Shown in pieces: positions 35,327 through 43,216 of a DNA stretch of 64,000 nt. Within the stretch, counting starts at the first letter, position 1; each line of letters opens with the position of its first letter. The notes beneath the pieces were generated by a model that was not told the origin of the DNA, made no database searches, and saw only the letters and a program-made list of their open reading frames with translations. The position numbers were made by a program, and so were the translations under genes. This stretch comes from CAIZQW01 sp942493055. Lineage in GTDB: Bacteria > Verrucomicrobiota > Kiritimatiellia > RFP12 > UBA1067. The DNA lies in the NCBI GenBank assembly GCA_942493055.1, contig OW818680.1:1116001-1180000 (forward strand). The letters run 5' to 3'.

Positions 35327-36373
35327 ATGAACGTGACCTCCCTCCTTCCGGCCATACGCGCACTCCTGTCCGTTGATCAGAAAGTCCCGCGTTTAGAGCG
35401 CATTGGAGCCGCTGCTACACTAACGATTACGCTCTCCGACACCTGCACAGATGTGGTGGCGGCGCTGCGTCAGCAGATCCCTGCGGGCACAACCGAAATC
35501 ACCCTCCCGGGGGCTGGCACATTCCGCGCCGTCTTTGATGCGCCCGCGGGGCGCGCCTCGGGAAAAATCGCGGTTGTCACAGGTGGCGCACAGGGCTTCG
35601 GCTTTGAGATCGCAACCGACCTTGCCAAGCAAGGCGCGTATGTGGCGCTCGCTGACATTAATGCTGAGGGCGTGAAGAGCGCCTCTGAAAAGATTAATGC
35701 CGCCTGCGGACGCTCTGCAGCCGTGGGTGTCACGATGAATGTCGCGGATCTTGACTCCATCAAGGCCGGACTGGAACAGGTGGTCGCAACCTTTGGCGGC
35801 ATTGATCTCTTTGTGGCCAATGCAGGTGTTTTGCGCGCCGGCAGCGTCAAAGAGCTCTCTGTCAAGGATCTCGATTTCGTAACCAACGTCAATTACAAAG
35901 GCTACTTTCTCAGCGTGCAGGCCGTCGCGCCCATTTTCGCCTTGCAACATCTTGTGCTCCCCGGCGTATGGTTTGACATCATCCAGATCAACAGCAAGTC
36001 AGGCTTGGTCGGCTCGAACAAGAACGGCGCCTACGCCGGCTCCAAGTTTGGCGGCATCGGCCTGACCCAGAGCTTTGCCATGGAGTTGGTCGAAGACGGC
36101 GTCAAGGTCAACTCCATCTGCCCCGGCAACTTTTATGACGGCCCGCTCTGGTCAGATCCGGAGAAGGGCCTCTTCCGGCAATATCTCGACAGCGGCAAGG
36201 TTCCGGGGGCAAAGACCTTTGAAGATGTCAAACACTTCTATGAAGCCAAGGTCCCGATGCGCAGAGGCTGCACGACCCCTGACGTGATGAAAGCTATTTA
36301 CTACCTCATGGAGCAGGCTTATGAGACCGGACAGGCGATCCCTGTTACAGGCGGACAAGTCATGCTCTCCTAG
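35327..36373 (+). CDS. Short-chain dehydrogenase/reductase with N-terminal extension
   Basis: 348 residues. An unusual about 80-residue N-terminal region (MNVTSLLPAIRALLSVDQKV onward, with LTITLSDTCTDVVAALRQQI) precedes a complete classical SDR domain: TGGAQGFGFEIA for cofactor, ADIN after strand 2 suggesting NAD(H), ANAG, and catalytic Y236-x3-K240 (AYAGSK). The domain resembles sugar-alcohol or sorbitol-6-phosphate dehydrogenases, but the substrate cannot be fixed from sequence. The extension has no family I recognise. The gene lies within the housekeeping run between Minf_1886 and the pyrophosphatase. Confidence 0.85.
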   Translation: MNVTSLLPAIRALLSVDQKVPRLERIGAAATLTITLSDTCTDVVAALRQQIPAGTTEITLPGAGTFRAVFDAPAGRASGKIAVVTGGAQGFGFEIATDLAKQGAYVALADINAEGVKSASEKINAACGRSAAVGVTMNVADLDSIKAGLEQVVATFGGIDLFVANAGVLRAGSVKELSVKDLDFVTNVNYKGYFLSVQAVAPIFALQHLVLPGVWFDIIQINSKSGLVGSNKNGAYAGSKFGGIGLTQSFAMELVEDGVKVNSICPGNFYDGPLWSDPEKGLFRQYLDSGKVPGAKTFEDVKHFYEAKVPMRRGCTTPDVMKAIYYLMEQAYETGQAIPVTGGQVMLS

Positions 36374-36380
36374 TTCTACT

Positions 36381-38060
36381 ATGATTATGCAGCGAAAAAC
36401 GTATGTTATTGGACACCGCAATCCGGACACGGATTCCATTGTCTCCGCCATTGCCTATGCGGAACTCAAGCGACAGAAGGGGCTCGCCCTGTGCTCCCCT
36501 GCACGCGCCGGCAAGCTGACGCCTCAAACGGAATACATCCTGGAACGGTTTAAAATCCCTGTGCCGGAATTCATTCCCGACCTTGTCCCCAAGGTCGGCT
36601 ACTTCCTCACGCATCCCGCCATCACGGTCACCGAATCGACGACCCTCTGGGATGCTTTGGAAACCATGGACCGCGAAAACGTCAACATCCTTCCCGTGGT
36701 TGACGAACAGGGCAAATACAAGGCCGTGCTTCATTACAATGCCTTTGCCCAGAACATCACGAAGAAGATCAATCCGAATCGCAAGGCGATCATCCCGACA
36801 AGCATGCCCTTGCTCGTGCAGATGCTGAAGGCGCAACCTGTGCTCACCTTTGGCGGCGATGAAGTGGTCAAGACGCGCATCCTCGTTGCCGGCTCTTCGT
36901 TCGACTCCTTCAAGGAACACCTCCAAACCGAAATCCCTAGCAATGCGCTTGTGCTGGTCGGCGACCGGGAAGATGTCCAGCGCTTCAGCATCGAAAGCGG
37001 CGCACGCGCAGTGATTATCACCAATGGCATGCCCCTTGCCAAGGGACTGCGGGAACTGGCGGAGCAGAAGAAGGTTACGGTCATGATTTCGCCGTTTGAC
37101 ACCTCTTCGACCGCGTTCCTGATCCTCTACTCCACGCCGGTGCGGACCATGGCCGATGAACACACCAAGCCCATCTCCGTGGACAGCTATGTGCGGACTG
37201 TTCGGGAGGCCCTCGCGTCTTCGCCCTCGCACTGCCTGCCCGTCGTTGATGAGAACAATGTCGTCGTGGGCGTCTTCGGCGAGAGCGAACTGATCAAGGA
37301 GCCCAACATCGACATTATCATGGTCGACCATAACGAACTCGGCCAGGCGGTTGAGGGCATGGACAACTATCGCATTCTGGAGATCATCGACCACCACAGG
37401 CTCGGCAACTTCTCGACACGCTATCCCATCACCTTCATCAACCGAGTCGTCGGAGCCACCTCGACCATCGTCGCAGGCATGTACGTCGAGCAGAAGGCCG
37501 CCCTCACACCGGGCATCGCCGCTCTATTATTGGCGGGCATCCTGACCGACACGCTGATGCTGCACTCCGCCACGACGACGGATACGGACAGGGAAATGGC
37601 AGAGTACCTCTCGGGGCTGGTTGATCTGGACATCGAACGCTTCGGACGCGAGATTTTTGATTCCGCGCAACTGCTAACGAATGTGCCTGTCCAGGATATT
37701 CTCTCCATGGATGCCAAGCCCTACACGGCCTGCGGCAAGCAGTTCCGCGTCAGCCAAGTTGAAGTCAACTCGACCGACGAATTGGTCGAACGCAAGAAGG
37801 AGCTGCTCAACGAACTCCACGCGGCCTGTACACGGAACGGACTTTACTTTGCCGCACTGATGATCACCGACCTCACCGCGTTGAGTTCGATCCTGGTCAT
37901 CGACGGCGATCCTGAATTTGTCCGCAAAGTCGCGTTCCCGCGCATGAGCGACGGTGTCTTTGTCTGCCGCGATATCCTCTCGCGCAAAAAACAGCTCATC
38001 CCCCTGCTCATTGAACAAATGGAGTCCGTGCTCGGCATTCCATCACGCATTTCTGTCTAA
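36381..38060 (+). CDS. Manganese-dependent inorganic pyrophosphatase with CBS and DRTGG domains
   Basis: About 559 residues from the ATG at 36381 (a second ATG lies at 36387). GHRNPDTDSI and the EIIDHHRLG motif define a family II (DHH) pyrophosphatase; AGILTDTLMLHSATTT is also diagnostic. The DHH domain is split by two CBS motifs (HPAITVTESTTLWDALETMD; SYVRTVREAL.. LPVVDENN) and a DRTGG-like segment, as in CBS-PPases of about 550 residues that are regulated by adenine nucleotides. The C-terminal DHHA2 domain holds the RKK-type substrate-binding residues (ILSRKKQLIP). It hydrolyses PPi to drive biosynthesis. Confidence 0.92.
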   Translation: MIMQRKTYVIGHRNPDTDSIVSAIAYAELKRQKGLALCSPARAGKLTPQTEYILERFKIPVPEFIPDLVPKVGYFLTHPAITVTESTTLWDALETMDRENVNILPVVDEQGKYKAVLHYNAFAQNITKKINPNRKAIIPTSMPLLVQMLKAQPVLTFGGDEVVKTRILVAGSSFDSFKEHLQTEIPSNALVLVGDREDVQRFSIESGARAVIITNGMPLAKGLRELAEQKKVTVMISPFDTSSTAFLILYSTPVRTMADEHTKPISVDSYVRTVREALASSPSHCLPVVDENNVVVGVFGESELIKEPNIDIIMVDHNELGQAVEGMDNYRILEIIDHHRLGNFSTRYPITFINRVVGATSTIVAGMYVEQKAALTPGIAALLLAGILTDTLMLHSATTTDTDREMAEYLSGLVDLDIERFGREIFDSAQLLTNVPVQDILSMDAKPYTACGKQFRVSQVEVNSTDELVERKKELLNELHAACTRNGLYFAALMITDLTALSSILVIDGDPEFVRKVAFPRMSDGVFVCRDILSRKKQLIPLLIEQMESVLGIPSRISV

Positions 38061-38061
38061 C

Positions 38062-39501
38062 ATGATACGACGCCTCATACCCGTGTTTGCTACCGTACTC
38101 GCCATACTCTTCGCGGGTTCTGTTCTTTATGTCTGGATGCACAGCGAACCTGTCGAGCTGGCCGAACGCGGCTCTGAGGAACTCGGCTCAAAGGCAGAAG
38201 CGAAAGCCGAAGCCACGGCACGCGTCGTTGACCTGACCGGATGCTTCAAGAGCTTCCCGGAGGTGCCGGCAGGAAAGCTTGCAGGCTCCTGGCTGGGCTT
38301 CCGCGGAAACCTGCGGAACAACATAGCCTCCGGTACCATGAACCTCGCGACCTCCTGGAAGGAATCCGGCCCCAAGGTCATCTGGCAAATTGAACTCGGG
38401 GACGGGCATGCCATGCCGGCCATCGCAAATGGATGCGCCTATGTTTTAGACTATGATGAGGCCCGAAGCGGCGATATCATCAAATGCTTCAATGCGGATA
38501 CAGGCGCCCTGCGCTGGGAGCACCTTTACCGCGTTAAGACCAAGCGGAATCATGGCATCTCGCGAACAGTCGTCGCCACCGACTCCAACAGCGTCGTCTC
38601 CATCGGCCCCCAGTGTCATGTCGTCTCGCTTGTCGCCTCTAACGGAACCTATCGCTGGGGCTTCGACATGGTCCAGCGCTACGGCACAAAGGTCCCCTTG
38701 TGGTACACGGGCCAATGTCCTCTGATCGATAACGGCGTGGTCGTGCTTGCGCCAGCAGGGACAAACGTGGTGATGAGCGGCATTGACATTGAGACGGGCA
38801 AGACCGTTTTTGAAACGCCTGCACCGGGTGGCTTGGAGATGTCGCACGCTTCTGTCATGATCATGACCGTCGCGGGTGTCCGTCAATATGTCTATGCAGC
38901 GCTCGGCGGGATCATCGGCGTCGCCGCTGACGGCGAGAAGCGGGGTGCGTTACTCTGGAAGACAGCCGCCTTTATTCCAAGTGTCGTTGCGCCCTCCCCT
39001 GTTCCGCTCCCTGACGGCCGCCTCTTCATGACCGCAGGCTATGGCTCTGGAAGTGCCATGTTCCGTGTCGCAAAGAATGCCAGCGGCGCATGGAGTGCAG
39101 AGTTGCTCTACAAGAAGGACAAAAAAATCTTCGCCTGTGAACAGCAGACTCCGATTCTCTTTAACGGACTCCTCTATTCCGTCCTCCCGAGTGACGGCGG
39201 CGGCGAACGTCAGCAACTCGCCTGTATGACACCCGATGGCGAGCGGCTTTGGACCAGTGGGAAGGACGACCTCTTTGGCCTGGGCCCTTATTTAGCCACC
39301 TCCGACGGCTTGATGGTTCTCCTGAACGACATGGGCACACTGACCCTGGCGCGCGTCAGCAAAGACGGGTATCAGCGTCTTGCGCGGTATGCGCTCATGG
39401 GGGGCAAGGGACGCGATGCATGGGGCCCCATGGTCCTCATCCAGAACCGACTGTTCGTGCGTGACAGCACCCGCCTCTATTGTCTGGACGTGGGACGATG
39501 A
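38062..39501 (+). CDS. Membrane-anchored PQQ-like beta-propeller protein
   Basis: 479 residues from the ATG at 38062, 1 nt after the pyrophosphatase stop. An N-terminal membrane helix (LIPVFATVLAILFAGSVLYVW) is followed by an Ala/Glu-rich stretch and a PQQ/quinoprotein-like propeller (about 95-475): SWLGFRGNLRNNIASG, VIWQIELGDGHAMPAIANGCAYVLDYD, FNADTGALRWEHLYR. Such propellers without catalytic motifs serve as extracytoplasmic binding scaffolds. Function unknown; it ends the run upstream of tsaD. Confidence 0.82.
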   Translation: MIRRLIPVFATVLAILFAGSVLYVWMHSEPVELAERGSEELGSKAEAKAEATARVVDLTGCFKSFPEVPAGKLAGSWLGFRGNLRNNIASGTMNLATSWKESGPKVIWQIELGDGHAMPAIANGCAYVLDYDEARSGDIIKCFNADTGALRWEHLYRVKTKRNHGISRTVVATDSNSVVSIGPQCHVVSLVASNGTYRWGFDMVQRYGTKVPLWYTGQCPLIDNGVVVLAPAGTNVVMSGIDIETGKTVFETPAPGGLEMSHASVMIMTVAGVRQYVYAALGGIIGVAADGEKRGALLWKTAAFIPSVVAPSPVPLPDGRLFMTAGYGSGSAMFRVAKNASGAWSAELLYKKDKKIFACEQQTPILFNGLLYSVLPSDGGGERQQLACMTPDGERLWTSGKDDLFGLGPYLATSDGLMVLLNDMGTLTLARVSKDGYQRLARYALMGGKGRDAWGPMVLIQNRLFVRDSTRLYCLDVGR

Positions 39502-39537
39502 TCGGTGGCCAGGAATCAACGATGGAATAACTTTTTT

Positions 39538-39593
39538 GACAGGATTTACATGATTGACAGGATTGTCTTTTTGAATACTAATCCTCAAAATCC
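39538..39593 (+). repeat. Period-9 GATT array and ATCC pair
   Basis: GATT recurs at 39543, 39552 and 39561 (period 9, within GACAGGATT units), and ATCC at 39581 and 39590 (9 nt apart, opposite orientation). The same ATCCTGTC words form the period-9 array at 10492-10517. They lie between the propeller gene and tsaD. Confidence 0.6.
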
Positions 39594-39663
39594 TGGAATT
39601 TCCCCACGCCGAAGCGAAGCTGTCGGAAATCCTGTCAAAGAACAATTAAAGTTATAGGTATTT

Positions 39664-40713
39664 ATGCTCGTACTCGGAATTGAAACCTCTTGCGATGAAA
39701 CAGCGGCGGCTGTTGTAAAAGACGCGCGCACGGTATTGTCGAATGTCGTCTACAGTCAGATCCCGCTGCATCAGGCGTATGGGGGCGTGGTTCCGGAGAT
39801 CGCCTCACGCAGTCACCTTGAGAAGATCGACGGGGTGATCGAGGAGGCCATGGTTGAAGCGCAGGTCACGTATGACCAGCTCGATGCGATTGCCGTCACG
39901 TACGGTCCTGGCCTTGCCAGTTCGCTGATCGTGGGCGTCTCTGCTGCAAAAGGACTCGCCATGCGGCTTCAGAAACCGTTGATCGCGATCAACCACCTTG
40001 AAGCGCACATCCACTCTGTTTTTCTTAAGGCGGATGCGCCTGATCCGCGCGAAGCCTGTCCCCTGCTGGCCTTGGTCGTTTCAGGCGGACACACCTGCTG
40101 GATTGACATCCCTGCGCCTGGACAGTATACCGTGATCGGCCAGACGCTTGATGACGCAGCGGGCGAAGCCTTTGACAAGGCTGCAAAACTTTTAGGTCTG
40201 GGATATCCCGGGGGCCCCCTTATTGACAAGGCAGCGAAGCAGGCGAAATCATTGAACGCGATTGCCTTTCCGAAGGGACGTCCGCGTGCAGGAAATCCAG
40301 CGCTGGGTTCCATGCAGGCGGAGATGTGCGTCAGCTTCAGCGGACTCAAGACCGCGCTGATGTATCACGTGAAAGCCAACCCGCCCACACCTGAAGACAT
40401 CCCTGAAATTGCAGCCTCCTATCAAGAGGCCATTGTCGGAGCCTTGGTTGACCGCTGCTCCTACGCCCTCGACCATGGCACCTATCGCGCCTTGGCTGTT
40501 GGCGGCGGCGTCTCCCTGAACCGAAGGCTGCGCGAGCGCCTAACCGAACTCGCTGCTCAACGCGGTATCCGCCTGCTCTTAGCGGAACCCAAGCACTGCG
40601 GCGATAATGCCGCCATGATCGCCGGTCTTGCCGGCATGGGCTTCGGCCTCACAGGCGACGCCGCACTCTTGGCAGATGTCGTCCCCTCACTCGAAATCGG
40701 CAAAGCGCGCTAG
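39664..40713 (+). CDS. tsaD: tRNA N6-threonylcarbamoyladenosine transferase subunit TsaD
   Basis: 349 residues. ETSCDETAAAVV, the metal-binding H111-L-E-A-H115 (the same numbering as the E. coli enzyme), VVSGGHT, GQTLDDAAGEAFDKAAKLLGLGYPGGP and AVGGGVSLNRRLR are all present. With TsaB/E it transfers threonylcarbamoyl to A37 of ANN-decoding tRNAs. The ATG follows an AT-rich leader with no strong Shine-Dalgarno. The start matches the conserved MLVLGIETSCDE. Confidence 0.97.
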   Translation: MLVLGIETSCDETAAAVVKDARTVLSNVVYSQIPLHQAYGGVVPEIASRSHLEKIDGVIEEAMVEAQVTYDQLDAIAVTYGPGLASSLIVGVSAAKGLAMRLQKPLIAINHLEAHIHSVFLKADAPDPREACPLLALVVSGGHTCWIDIPAPGQYTVIGQTLDDAAGEAFDKAAKLLGLGYPGGPLIDKAAKQAKSLNAIAFPKGRPRAGNPALGSMQAEMCVSFSGLKTALMYHVKANPPTPEDIPEIAASYQEAIVGALVDRCSYALDHGTYRALAVGGGVSLNRRLRERLTELAAQRGIRLLLAEPKHCGDNAAMIAGLAGMGFGLTGDAALLADVVPSLEIGKAR

Positions 40714-40743
40714 TTCCGTCGCATCCAGTGAATTGTTAGCGCC

Positions 40744-40786
40744 ATCATCGAGATTATCGAGATTGTCGGAATTGTCGATGAACTCG
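40744..40786 (+). repeat. Period-9 TCG array downstream of tsaD
   Basis: TCG recurs at 40748, 40757, 40766, 40775 and 40784 (exact period 9), with units such as ATTATCGAG and ATTGTCGGA. It starts about 30 nt after the tsaD stop. Confidence 0.75.
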
Positions 40787-40928
40787 TTAATCTCGATTAT
40801 ACCGAAAATCTCGAGCTTCTCACTTAATTTTACTTCCACATTGGCGTATACCCAGCAGCCACGCCTTCCCTGCAAACTGATTTTTTGGCACGGAATACTC
40901 GGATGACCACGAAACCACACTACATGGG

Positions 40929-40992
40929 GAGATCTTTTTGGAGTGCGGTGACAAGCAGAGCCTGAAGGCGCGCGCGGCACCGCTTTCCTTGC
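40929..40992. repeat. 64-nt dispersed repeat, copy 1
   Basis: It begins GAGATCTTTTTGGAGTGCGG and ends GCGGCACCGCTTTCCTTGC. A second copy lies at 42946-43009 on the same strand, with 3 mismatches in 64. Inverted GTGCGGTG/CACCGC-type segments give it partial palindromy. Confidence 0.8.
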
Positions 40993-40997
40993 TTGCA

Positions 40998-41135
40998 ACT
41001 TGGCCATTTTGTGACATCTATGCCACGTTTCAAAAAGGTAGGGCATGGGTCTCCGACCTGTGCGCCGCAGACGTATTCGCGTAGGCGTACCCTGCCGCGG
41101 CGTCCGGCAGCCGCCGGAGAGAACGTCGCCCTACC
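40998..41135. repeat. MITE-like element with GGTAGGGC ends, copy 1
   Basis: The core 41037-41135 is bounded by inverted ends GGTAGGGC (41037-41044) and GCCCTACC (41128-41135). Its left flank plus left end (40998-41057; TATGCCACGTT, AAAAAGGTAGGGCATGGGT) recurs inverted at 53550-53613. The inner part CCCTGCCGCGGCG and AACGTCGCCCTACC also matches that copy, which lacks about 40 internal bases. Confidence 0.72.
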
Positions 41136-41141
41136 TACGCG

Positions 41142-41235
41142 CTGCGGCTCACCGAGACGGTTCGCCCTACCCGCTTCGCACGGGGCATTTGGCTGATCCG
41201 AAGGAGGTAGGGCGAACCGTCTCGGTGAGCCGCAG
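41142..41235. repeat. Perfect 29-bp inverted repeat hairpin
   Basis: Arm 41142-41170 (ending ACGGTTCGCCCTAC) is the exact reverse complement of 41207-41235 (starting GTAGGGCGAACCGT), with a 36-nt loop. One more C/G pair extends it so that both arms carry the GGTAGGGC/GCCCTACC terminus of the neighbouring element, suggesting a related family member inserted beside it. The gap 40714-41290 holds no gene. Confidence 0.85.
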
Positions 41236-41290
41236 AGGCGTGGCAAAAGCCGCGATGTCTACACCGACTGATCGTGTGTTTGTGTTTTCA

Positions 41291-41641
41291 TCACTGCCTA
41301 AAATGACTGACGGCATCGTAGAGCGGAAGAAGATAGCCCAGCATCACCATAAAGACTAGCACAAGTTCTGTTGCCAGGCCAAGAATGACAATATGGCATA
41401 AGGAGTCGTCGCGGATCTTTGAGAAAATACTTATAGCGCATCCAGCAAGACACAGGACGCAAAAGATATATGGCCACCAGGGGCATTCAAAGACCATGTT
41501 GGTAATGGCTGGATACGGCTTTCCCTCAAACAACTTAGCGTAGACTAAGGCTATGTTTGCATTCATGCTGGACATCACGACTGCCGCGAGCGCATTGAGT
41601 GCCGCCAATACACAAAAATAGTAAGTTGCTGATTTTTTCAT
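41291..41641 (-). CDS. Small integral membrane protein of unknown function
   Basis: 116 residues with about four predicted membrane helices: YYFCVLAALNALAAVVM, YIFCVLCLAGCAISIF and IVILGLATELVLVFMVMLGY, plus a weaker one. No family is recognised. It starts just downstream of the Fic gene on the same strand (15 nt after its stop), so it may be the second gene of that transcript. Function unknown. Confidence 0.6.
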   Translation of the reverse strand: MKKSATYYFCVLAALNALAAVVMSSMNANIALVYAKLFEGKPYPAITNMVFECPWWPYIFCVLCLAGCAISIFSKIRDDSLCHIVILGLATELVLVFMVMLGYLLPLYDAVSHFRQ

Positions 41642-41656
41642 TATTTCATACCTCGC

Positions 41657-42751
41657 CTATGCAATCTCGTAACGGACGCCTGCGCCTTCGCCCAAGCGGA
41701 CTAGAACGCCAAGCCCGACCATTTCGGCCAAGTCACGCGTTGCTGTCGCCTTGGAGGTGTGCGCAATCTTCTGATATTTGCCTGCGCTCATGCCTCCAGC
41801 AAACCCCTTGGAGCCCTCCCGGGTCATACGGTCAAAAACCTTGAGCTGGCGTTCGTTGAGTTGGGGCTTTGCGCCTGAAAGCAAACATAAAACCCTGATC
41901 TGAAACCGTAGCTCAGCCTCATAATTCTGAATGGAAGTAGTCAGCAATCCAGTAAATGTCCGAATCCACTCGGTCACGTCCAACGTGAAGGAGGCCTGAT
42001 GTAAGGCCTCATAATAAGCCTTGCGCTGCTCAAAAAGTCCAACGGAGAACGGGATCATGATAAAGGCGCTGGAATGCTGAGCCACGATCTTACTGACGAG
42101 TGCACGTCCTAAACGTCCGTTACCGTCGCAGAAAGGATGGATGCTTTCAAAATAGAGATGCGCGATGGCCGCCCGGACGACTGGAGCCATACTTGTCTGG
42201 CCTGATTCATTGAACCACTTCAGAAAGCGAGTCATCTCCTTGTGGACGACTCGACTCGGCGGTGCCTCAAAACGAATGGCTGCTTCATCTAGATCAGCAG
42301 CTTTCACAAAGATGGAATCCTTGCGGTATCCGCCGATGATCTCAGGGGACTCACGCACCGGATATCCATCAAACAGTTTCTGATGCCAATCCCGTAACAT
42401 CGTTGCCGTCAAGGGCTCGGCAAACGCTTGCCGCACCGTGAGTAGCAATGATGCCACACCAGAAGCACGGTAATCCCGAACTGAAATCGGCTTGGAGTTC
42501 TTTCCTAAGCGGTTCTTCATGGATGACATGACATCCTGTGGACTCACCACCTCACCCTCGATTGCGGATGTGCTGACCGCCTCAGCGACCATGGCTTCAA
42601 GGCTCTTGCCTGCCTCGGTCGTTACATCAAACGCCGAAAGGAGCGCCTTCACACGCTCCACCTGAATATCGAAACCTCTGCTCACCTCTTCGATTTCTGA
42701 AAGGCAATACGTGAATGCAGGCCACTTTTTCTGTTGCCAGTTATAAAGCAT
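41657..42751 (-). CDS. Fic/DOC family protein with DUF4172 and C-terminal winged helix
   Basis: 364 residues from the ATG at 42751 (MLYNWQQKKWPAFTYC), which matches the DUF4172 N-terminus seen in this Fic subgroup. The inhibitory-helix motif T61-S-A-I-E65-G is present, marking a class II Fic in which the Glu blocks ATP. The catalytic loop is H205-P-F-C-D-G-N-G-R-L-G-R, complete. The last 70 residues (KYQKIAHTSKATATRDLAEM) form a winged helix that could bind DNA. Fic enzymes usually transfer AMP to a protein target. A perfect 12-bp inverted repeat lies just upstream. Confidence 0.92.
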   Translation of the reverse strand: MLYNWQQKKWPAFTYCLSEIEEVSRGFDIQVERVKALLSAFDVTTEAGKSLEAMVAEAVSTSAIEGEVVSPQDVMSSMKNRLGKNSKPISVRDYRASGVASLLLTVRQAFAEPLTATMLRDWHQKLFDGYPVRESPEIIGGYRKDSIFVKAADLDEAAIRFEAPPSRVVHKEMTRFLKWFNESGQTSMAPVVRAAIAHLYFESIHPFCDGNGRLGRALVSKIVAQHSSAFIMIPFSVGLFEQRKAYYEALHQASFTLDVTEWIRTFTGLLTTSIQNYEAELRFQIRVLCLLSGAKPQLNERQLKVFDRMTREGSKGFAGGMSAGKYQKIAHTSKATATRDLAEMVGLGVLVRLGEGAGVRYEIA

Positions 42752-42771
42752 GAGCCAATCATACCCCTTTG

Positions 42772-42804
42772 ATCGGCTCAAAACAAGCACTTTTTTGAGC
42801 CGAT
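42772..42804. promoter_or_regulatory. Candidate operator of the Fic gene (12-bp inverted repeat)
   Basis: ATCGGCTCAAAA (42772-42783) and TTTTGAGCCGAT (42793-42804) are perfect inverted arms with a 9-nt spacer, centred about 37 nt upstream of the Fic ATG. The spacing suits dimer binding. Autoregulation by the Fic winged-helix domain is an inference. Confidence 0.5.
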
Positions 42805-42945
42805 GCGGATGATCTCAAGGTAGAAGAGCCGCCTCGCCGTCTTGTTTAGCGTATGCGAGTCTCGCCTAAAACCTGGGGGCTAGGGTTCGGGGAGTAGGAT
42901 TGTTCACGGAACACCCGAAAAAACACAGAAGCAAAATGAGCTAGC

Positions 42946-43009
42946 GAGATCTTTTTGGAGTGCGGTGACAAGCAGAGCCGGAAGGCGAGCGCGGCACCGC
43001 TTTTCTTGC
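42946..43009. repeat. 64-nt dispersed repeat, copy 2
   Basis: 61 of 64 positions match the copy at 40929-40992. It is followed by CAAAAGCGGCGTCGCGCGG AATACCGC, a short motif that also occurs at 61010-61022 inside the RHS gene. Confidence 0.8.
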
Positions 43010-43111
43010 ACTTGCAAAAGCGGCGTCGCGCGGAATACCGCTTGCCGCACGCACTCCAAAAAAAACACTTTCCTCAGCGCCTCTGAACACTCTGTGAGAA
43101 ACACTTTGGAC

Positions 43112-43140
43112 GTTCGATGCTGAATGTTCGATGTTCGCAT
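43112..43140 (+). repeat. Loose period-7 GTTCG array
   Basis: GTTCG occurs at 43112, 43126 and 43133 (14 and 7 nt apart), with a degenerate unit between. The gap 42805-43216 otherwise contains only the 64-nt repeat and no gene. Confidence 0.5.
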
Positions 43141-43216
43141 TCGGTGCTAAACAAGGCACCTCTCCGTTTGCTCCCGTGCGGCAAGCCGCCGGAACTGGCG
43201 GAGGGCTATTGACACC

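Noticed and set aside
40687..41359. Several overlapping frames of 65-120 codons downstream of tsaD
   Set aside because: All are translations of the period-9 array, the 64-nt repeat and the GGTAGGGC elements.
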